Below are positions 32,492-36,183 of a stretch of DNA of 36,183 bases, one piece after another. The first letter of the stretch is position 1; each line of letters begins with the position of its first letter. The DNA lies in the NCBI RefSeq assembly GCF_008386495.1, contig NZ_VTHJ01000014.1:163923-200105 (forward strand). The letters are read 5' to 3'. The position numbers and the translations under genes were made by a program. The DNA is from Streptomyces tailanensis (GTDB taxonomy: Bacteria > Actinomycetota > Actinomycetes > Streptomycetales > Streptomycetaceae). The notes below the pieces were generated by a model. That model saw only the letters and a program-made list of their open reading frames with translations. It searched no databases and had not been told where the DNA came from.

Positions 32492-32575
32492 GAAGTAGCA
32501 AGGGGCATGAGCGCCTCAATTGCCGCACGCCCCTTGCGGCAACGGAGCCGCCGTCAGCAGACTGCTGTACAGAAC

Positions 32576-33814
<1,239 letters not shown>

Positions 33815-33823
33815 CCTGGCGGG

Positions 33824-34180
33824 ATGAGGACGCGCAACCTGAGCTTCGGTTTGTACGCGGACGAGGAGGGGCTGGCCTGGGTCAGGGGACTCGTCGCGGA
33901 GGCCGTGGCCGCCCGCAGGGCCCGGCTCGTCGGCGACGCCGTTCTACGCGCCTTCCCCGACAGCGGGTTGACGACCGCGGACGCCTACGACTATCTCGCG
34001 GACCAGTGGGCCTGGGAAAACCCCGGCCAGAGCAGCGGTACACGGGAGTCGGTCGAACTGCGCGTCCAGCTGGCGTGTTCCCTGCGCACGTGGCGGGCGA
34101 TCCGCAAGACGGTGATCAACACGTTGTGCCCGGCAGGCATGGGACCCCATACCTGCCGGGTGCCGTGGTGCGTGGGGTGA
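33824..34180 (+). CDS. Small conserved hypothetical protein
   Basis: 118 aa, starting nine bases after the thiolase stop, so probably co-transcribed. It is soluble and mostly helical (DEEGLAWVRGLVAEAVAARRARL), with YDYLADQWAWENP in the middle. A short cysteine cluster lies at the end (CPAGMGPHTCRVPWC), which could bind metal or form disulfides. No family is recognised. Codon bias is normal for the region. A role in sterol metabolism is not indicated beyond position. Confidence 0.6.
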   Translation: MRTRNLSFGLYADEEGLAWVRGLVAEAVAARRARLVGDAVLRAFPDSGLTTADAYDYLADQWAWENPGQSSGTRESVELRVQLACSLRTWRAIRKTVINTLCPAGMGPHTCRVPWCVG

Positions 34181-34194
34181 GCGGTGGTGCTCCG

Positions 34195-34467
34195 CTAGTT
34201 TGCCGCCGTCCAGTTGAGGAACGCGGTGAAGGCGGCGGGGGTAAGGGTGAGGTGGGGGCCGGTGGGGGTCTTGGAGTCGCGGATGGCGATGGTGGTGGCG
34301 GGGGTTTCGGCCATCTCTACGCAGGAGCCGCCTTGGTCGCCGCTGTACGACGACTTACGCCAGGCCAGAGGACCGAGCGGCGCGCACTCGACGCAGGAGC
34401 CGTCCGTGTCTCCGCTGTAGCTCGACTTACGCCACTGAGGCCCCGTCGGAATCGCGTTGTTCCCCAT
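34195..34467 (-). CDS. DUF397 protein with duplicated motif
   Basis: 90 aa. DUF397 proteins carry one WRKSSYS-N-(G/C)-CVE motif. Here it occurs twice, WRKSSYSGDTDGSCVE at residues ~12-27 and WRKSSYSGDQGGSCVE at ~36-51, followed by the usual IRDSKTPTGPHLTLTPAAFTAFL. The first copy is followed by only about eight residues before the second. DUF397 genes accompany XRE/DUF5753 regulators, as here: the start overlaps the end of that gene by 41 bp, so the two are coupled. In characterised cases they modulate differentiation and antibiotic production, the small protein opposing or aiding the regulator. Confidence 0.92.
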   Translation of the reverse strand: MGNNAIPTGPQWRKSSYSGDTDGSCVECAPLGPLAWRKSSYSGDQGGSCVEMAETPATTIAIRDSKTPTGPHLTLTPAAFTAFLNWTAAN

Positions 34468-35278
34468 AGCGTTTCTCCATTACTCGCCGGATCAACCCCG
34501 CCGAATCCTTGAGGGAAAGCGCGGCGGCCCGTAGATGATCGTAACGGAGCGAACAGTCCTTGACGGTGTCCGGGTTCGCGGTGGGATGCCCGCTGCCGTA
34601 CCCCTCGGTATAGACGATGGCTGGGTCACTCGCGAAGTGGAAGAAGTCGAACGAGCCTTGCATCCCCGAGTGTGCCCCGGCCGAAAACGGCAGGATCTGG
34701 ACGTTGATCCGGGGATTGTCTTCGAACGCCAACAGGCGAGCCAGTTGGCCCCGCATCACCTCCGGGCCGCCGATCTCCTGACAGAGCGCTGCCTCGCTGA
34801 TGACGGCCCAGAAGACCGGTGGTTCCTCTTTCTCGAAGATGCGCTGACGGCCCAGCCGCACGGCGGTGCGGTCGTCGAGGTCGGACTTGTGCAGGGCGCC
34901 GAGAACGGAATGCGCGTAGGTCTCGGTTTGCAGGAGTCCGTGGATCAGGTGCGTGTGGAATGTACAGATGTCGATCGCCCGAGCCTCAAGCTCGGCCACC
35001 TGCCTGAACCAGGCCGGAAGTTGACTGCGAAGCACCAGGTCAACCAGCCGAGTGAACAGCCCATCCGTCCCCAGAGCCGCATCCACCCGCTCGCTGAACT
35101 CAGGCGTCGGAACCTTCCTCGCGGTTTCGACCTGTCCAATCAGCGAGCCGGTGTAGTTGATGATGGCGCCGAGCTGTTTCTGTGTGAGCCCGGCGGCCTC
35201 ACGTAGGCGCCGCAACTCGTAGCCGTAGTAGTCGAGCGGCGAGGCGCCGGGGTCGAGGGCGTTGATGTGGTGGATCAC
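34427..35278 (-). CDS. XRE-family regulator with DUF5753 (WhiJ-like)
   Basis: 283 aa from GTG 35278 (IHHINALDPG follows), with GAGAGGGGA seven bases upstream; the frame extends to 35356. The helix-turn-helix is at about 20-60 (LRRLREAAGLTQKQLGAIIN, then YTGSLIGQVETARKVPT). The C-terminal DUF5753 spans about 90-260 (LEARAIDICTFHTHLIHGLL, QTETYAHSVL, INVQILPFSAGAHSGMQGSF), a presumed ligand domain. Together with DUF397 and the divergent ATP-binding protein this is a typical Streptomyces WhiJ/AbaA-like regulatory set; genomes carry dozens. Its own target is probably the divergent promoter. Confidence 0.9.
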   Translation of the reverse strand: MIHHINALDPGASPLDYYGYELRRLREAAGLTQKQLGAIINYTGSLIGQVETARKVPTPEFSERVDAALGTDGLFTRLVDLVLRSQLPAWFRQVAELEARAIDICTFHTHLIHGLLQTETYAHSVLGALHKSDLDDRTAVRLGRQRIFEKEEPPVFWAVISEAALCQEIGGPEVMRGQLARLLAFEDNPRINVQILPFSAGAHSGMQGSFDFFHFASDPAIVYTEGYGSGHPTANPDTVKDCSLRYDHLRAAALSLKDSAGLIRRVMEKRYGEQRDSDGASVA

Positions 35279-35449
35279 GTACGGTCCCCTCTCGCGCAAC
35301 TCGGTCCACAGCGGGACCGGTTGTATCCGTTCTGTGGCCGAGAGTAGTGGGCGCACGTCAGGCTCGTGGTGTGAACAAGCCGATTCCTCCGCTTATCCCC
35401 CCGTCGCTGCTCCCCGGCCCGCCCCCCGGAGCCGTCCACCCACTACCGC

Positions 35450-35833
35450 ATGAGTTTCACGGTGGGTGAGCACTCGGCCCGGCATGTCCGGCGGATCGTC
35501 GCGCTTCACCTGCTGCGCTGGCGCATGGTCGAGCTGATGGACCCCGCGAAGCTGGCGGTGACGGAGCTGCTCTCCAACGTCGTACGCCATGTCCCGGACC
35601 GGCACTGTGAGTTGGTGATCCGGCGGCAGACAGGCGGTGTGCGGGTGGAGGTGACGGACGGCTGCCCGGAGCTTCCGCTGCCGTGCGTGCCCGACTTCGA
35701 GAAGGAGACCGGGCGCGGGCTCGTCCTGCTCGACGCGGCGGTCGGCGAGTGGGGGGTGGAGCCGCGGAGTGAGGGTGGCAAGACCGTGTGGTTCGAGTGC
35801 TGGGTCGGCGCGGGGAGGGAGTTTTCCGGGTGA
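35450..35833 (+). CDS. HATPase_c_2 protein (RsbW/anti-sigma-like)
   Basis: 127 aa. A GHKL ATPase domain of the anti-sigma kinase type: N box AKLAVTELLSNVVRHVPDRH (Glu and Asn), G1 VEVTDGCPELPL and G2 GRGLVLLDAAVGEWG. Such proteins either phosphorylate an anti-sigma antagonist or bind a sigma factor; many in Streptomyces pair with XRE/DUF397 genes, as here (divergent). ATG 35450 has no strong ribosome site. A GTG at 35371 opens a different frame (NKPIPPLIPPSLLPGPPPGA) that overlaps the ATG and stops nine codons later, so the true N-terminus may have been altered by a frameshift. Confidence 0.85.
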   Translation: MSFTVGEHSARHVRRIVALHLLRWRMVELMDPAKLAVTELLSNVVRHVPDRHCELVIRRQTGGVRVEVTDGCPELPLPCVPDFEKETGRGLVLLDAAVGEWGVEPRSEGGKTVWFECWVGAGREFSG

Positions 35834-35893
35834 GTGCGGGGGCTGAGTATCCGTACTCAGGCCCGGCCCGCTGCTCGCGGCAACACTGTGTAC

Positions 35894-36183
35894 ATGAGGC
35901 CAATGTCCAGGGAAGACAACCGTGTTGGCCGCGTTCGGCGGCGCTCCCGCGTCCGTGACGGCGTGGCAACGGCGGTGCTGTGCGCGCTCGCTCTCACCGC
36001 CTGCGGCACCGAACAGGCCGATGACGGGAAGGCGGACGCCGGAGCCGATGGCCGGGTCGCGGTCGAGTCGGCCGCGCCTTCCCGCGCCACGTCGGACGAC
36101 GTGGAGTTCCTGGAGTTCATCTGGGTCCTCCGTGGATACTCCGGTGTTTACGCCGGAGAGGAAACGGACTCCTGTAGAGCAGG
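35894..36183 (+). CDS. Lipoprotein (5' part, runs off the window)
   Basis: The frame from ATG 35894 stays open to the edge (96 codons). It reads MRPMSREDNRVGRVRRR, a basic n-region, then VATAVLCALALTAC, a lipobox with the lipidated Cys near residue 40, followed by an acidic, disordered DDGKADAGADG. The first folded part begins at SDDVEFLEFIWVLRGYSG. A nearby ATG (35903) is possible, and no ribosome site is clear for either. The family is not recognisable from this part. Confidence 0.7.
   Translation, partial: MRPMSREDNRVGRVRRRSRVRDGVATAVLCALALTACGTEQADDGKADAGADGRVAVESAAPSRATSDDVEFLEFIWVLRGYSGVYAGEETDSCRA

Overview
The window is high-GC actinobacterial DNA and reads as a Streptomyces chromosome. 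Codons end in G or C almost throughout, GTG and TTG starts are common, and many families typical of the genus are present: DUF397/XRE/ATP-binding trio, MFS transporter with a MarR-like tail, DUF4157 protein, GT87-PAP2 fusion, TMEM165 protein behind a Mn2+ riboswitch, several FAD monooxygenases and a P450. No phage, plasmid or complete biosynthetic cluster is visible. I see about 35 genes, mostly monocistronic or in pairs.

Left part (1-11.3 kb): a truncated membrane-anchored coiled-coil protein, a DUF4097 lipoprotein, tRNA-Val(UAC) with a strong hairpin behind it, and a small conserved protein. Next come a TetR regulator and a divergent zinc-less MDR oxidoreductase separated by three evenly spaced palindromes, followed by a likely remnant of a WYL-type regulator. 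A LysR regulator converges on a ketopantoate-reductase-like gene. Then follow a DUF2277 protein, two FAD-dependent aromatic-type monooxygenases in tandem and a DedA protein.

Middle (11.4-20.5 kb): DoxX, a 658-aa FAD/NAD(P)-binding protein, and a solo TnpB (IS1341-type) element. The TnpB element appears to sit inside a gutted alkaline-phosphatase-D-like gene, whose first 12 codons and last ~50 codons flank it. After it come a secreted HNH nuclease, a yybP-ykoY riboswitch with a TMEM165/GDT1 Mn2+ exporter-like gene, a HAD phosphatase, a small pseudogene with an in-frame stop, an ABM-domain monooxygenase and a zinc-ribbon/peptidoglycan-binding membrane protein.

Right part (20.5-36.2 kb): a DHA2 MFS transporter with a MarR-like C-terminus, GNAT, DUF1992, FHA and an O-methyltransferase with a perfect operator-like palindrome. 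These are followed by a DUF2330 protein, a GT87-PAP2 fusion whose last ~40 residues are encoded by a dispersed repeat, and a 754-aa DUF4157 (HExxH) protein of the type linked to contractile injection systems. A P450 and a FadA5-like thiolase are divergent, with two KstR-like half-perfect operators between them, which suggests a small sterol/steroid side-chain degradation unit. The window closes with a small conserved protein, the DUF397/XRE/ATP-binding signalling trio and the start of a lipoprotein gene.

The observations most worth a second look are the TnpB element in its decayed host gene, the repeat-derived protein tail, the KstR-like operator pair, the orphan DUF4157 protein and several unassigned palindromes. 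Product names rest on motif recognition by eye; no database search was run.
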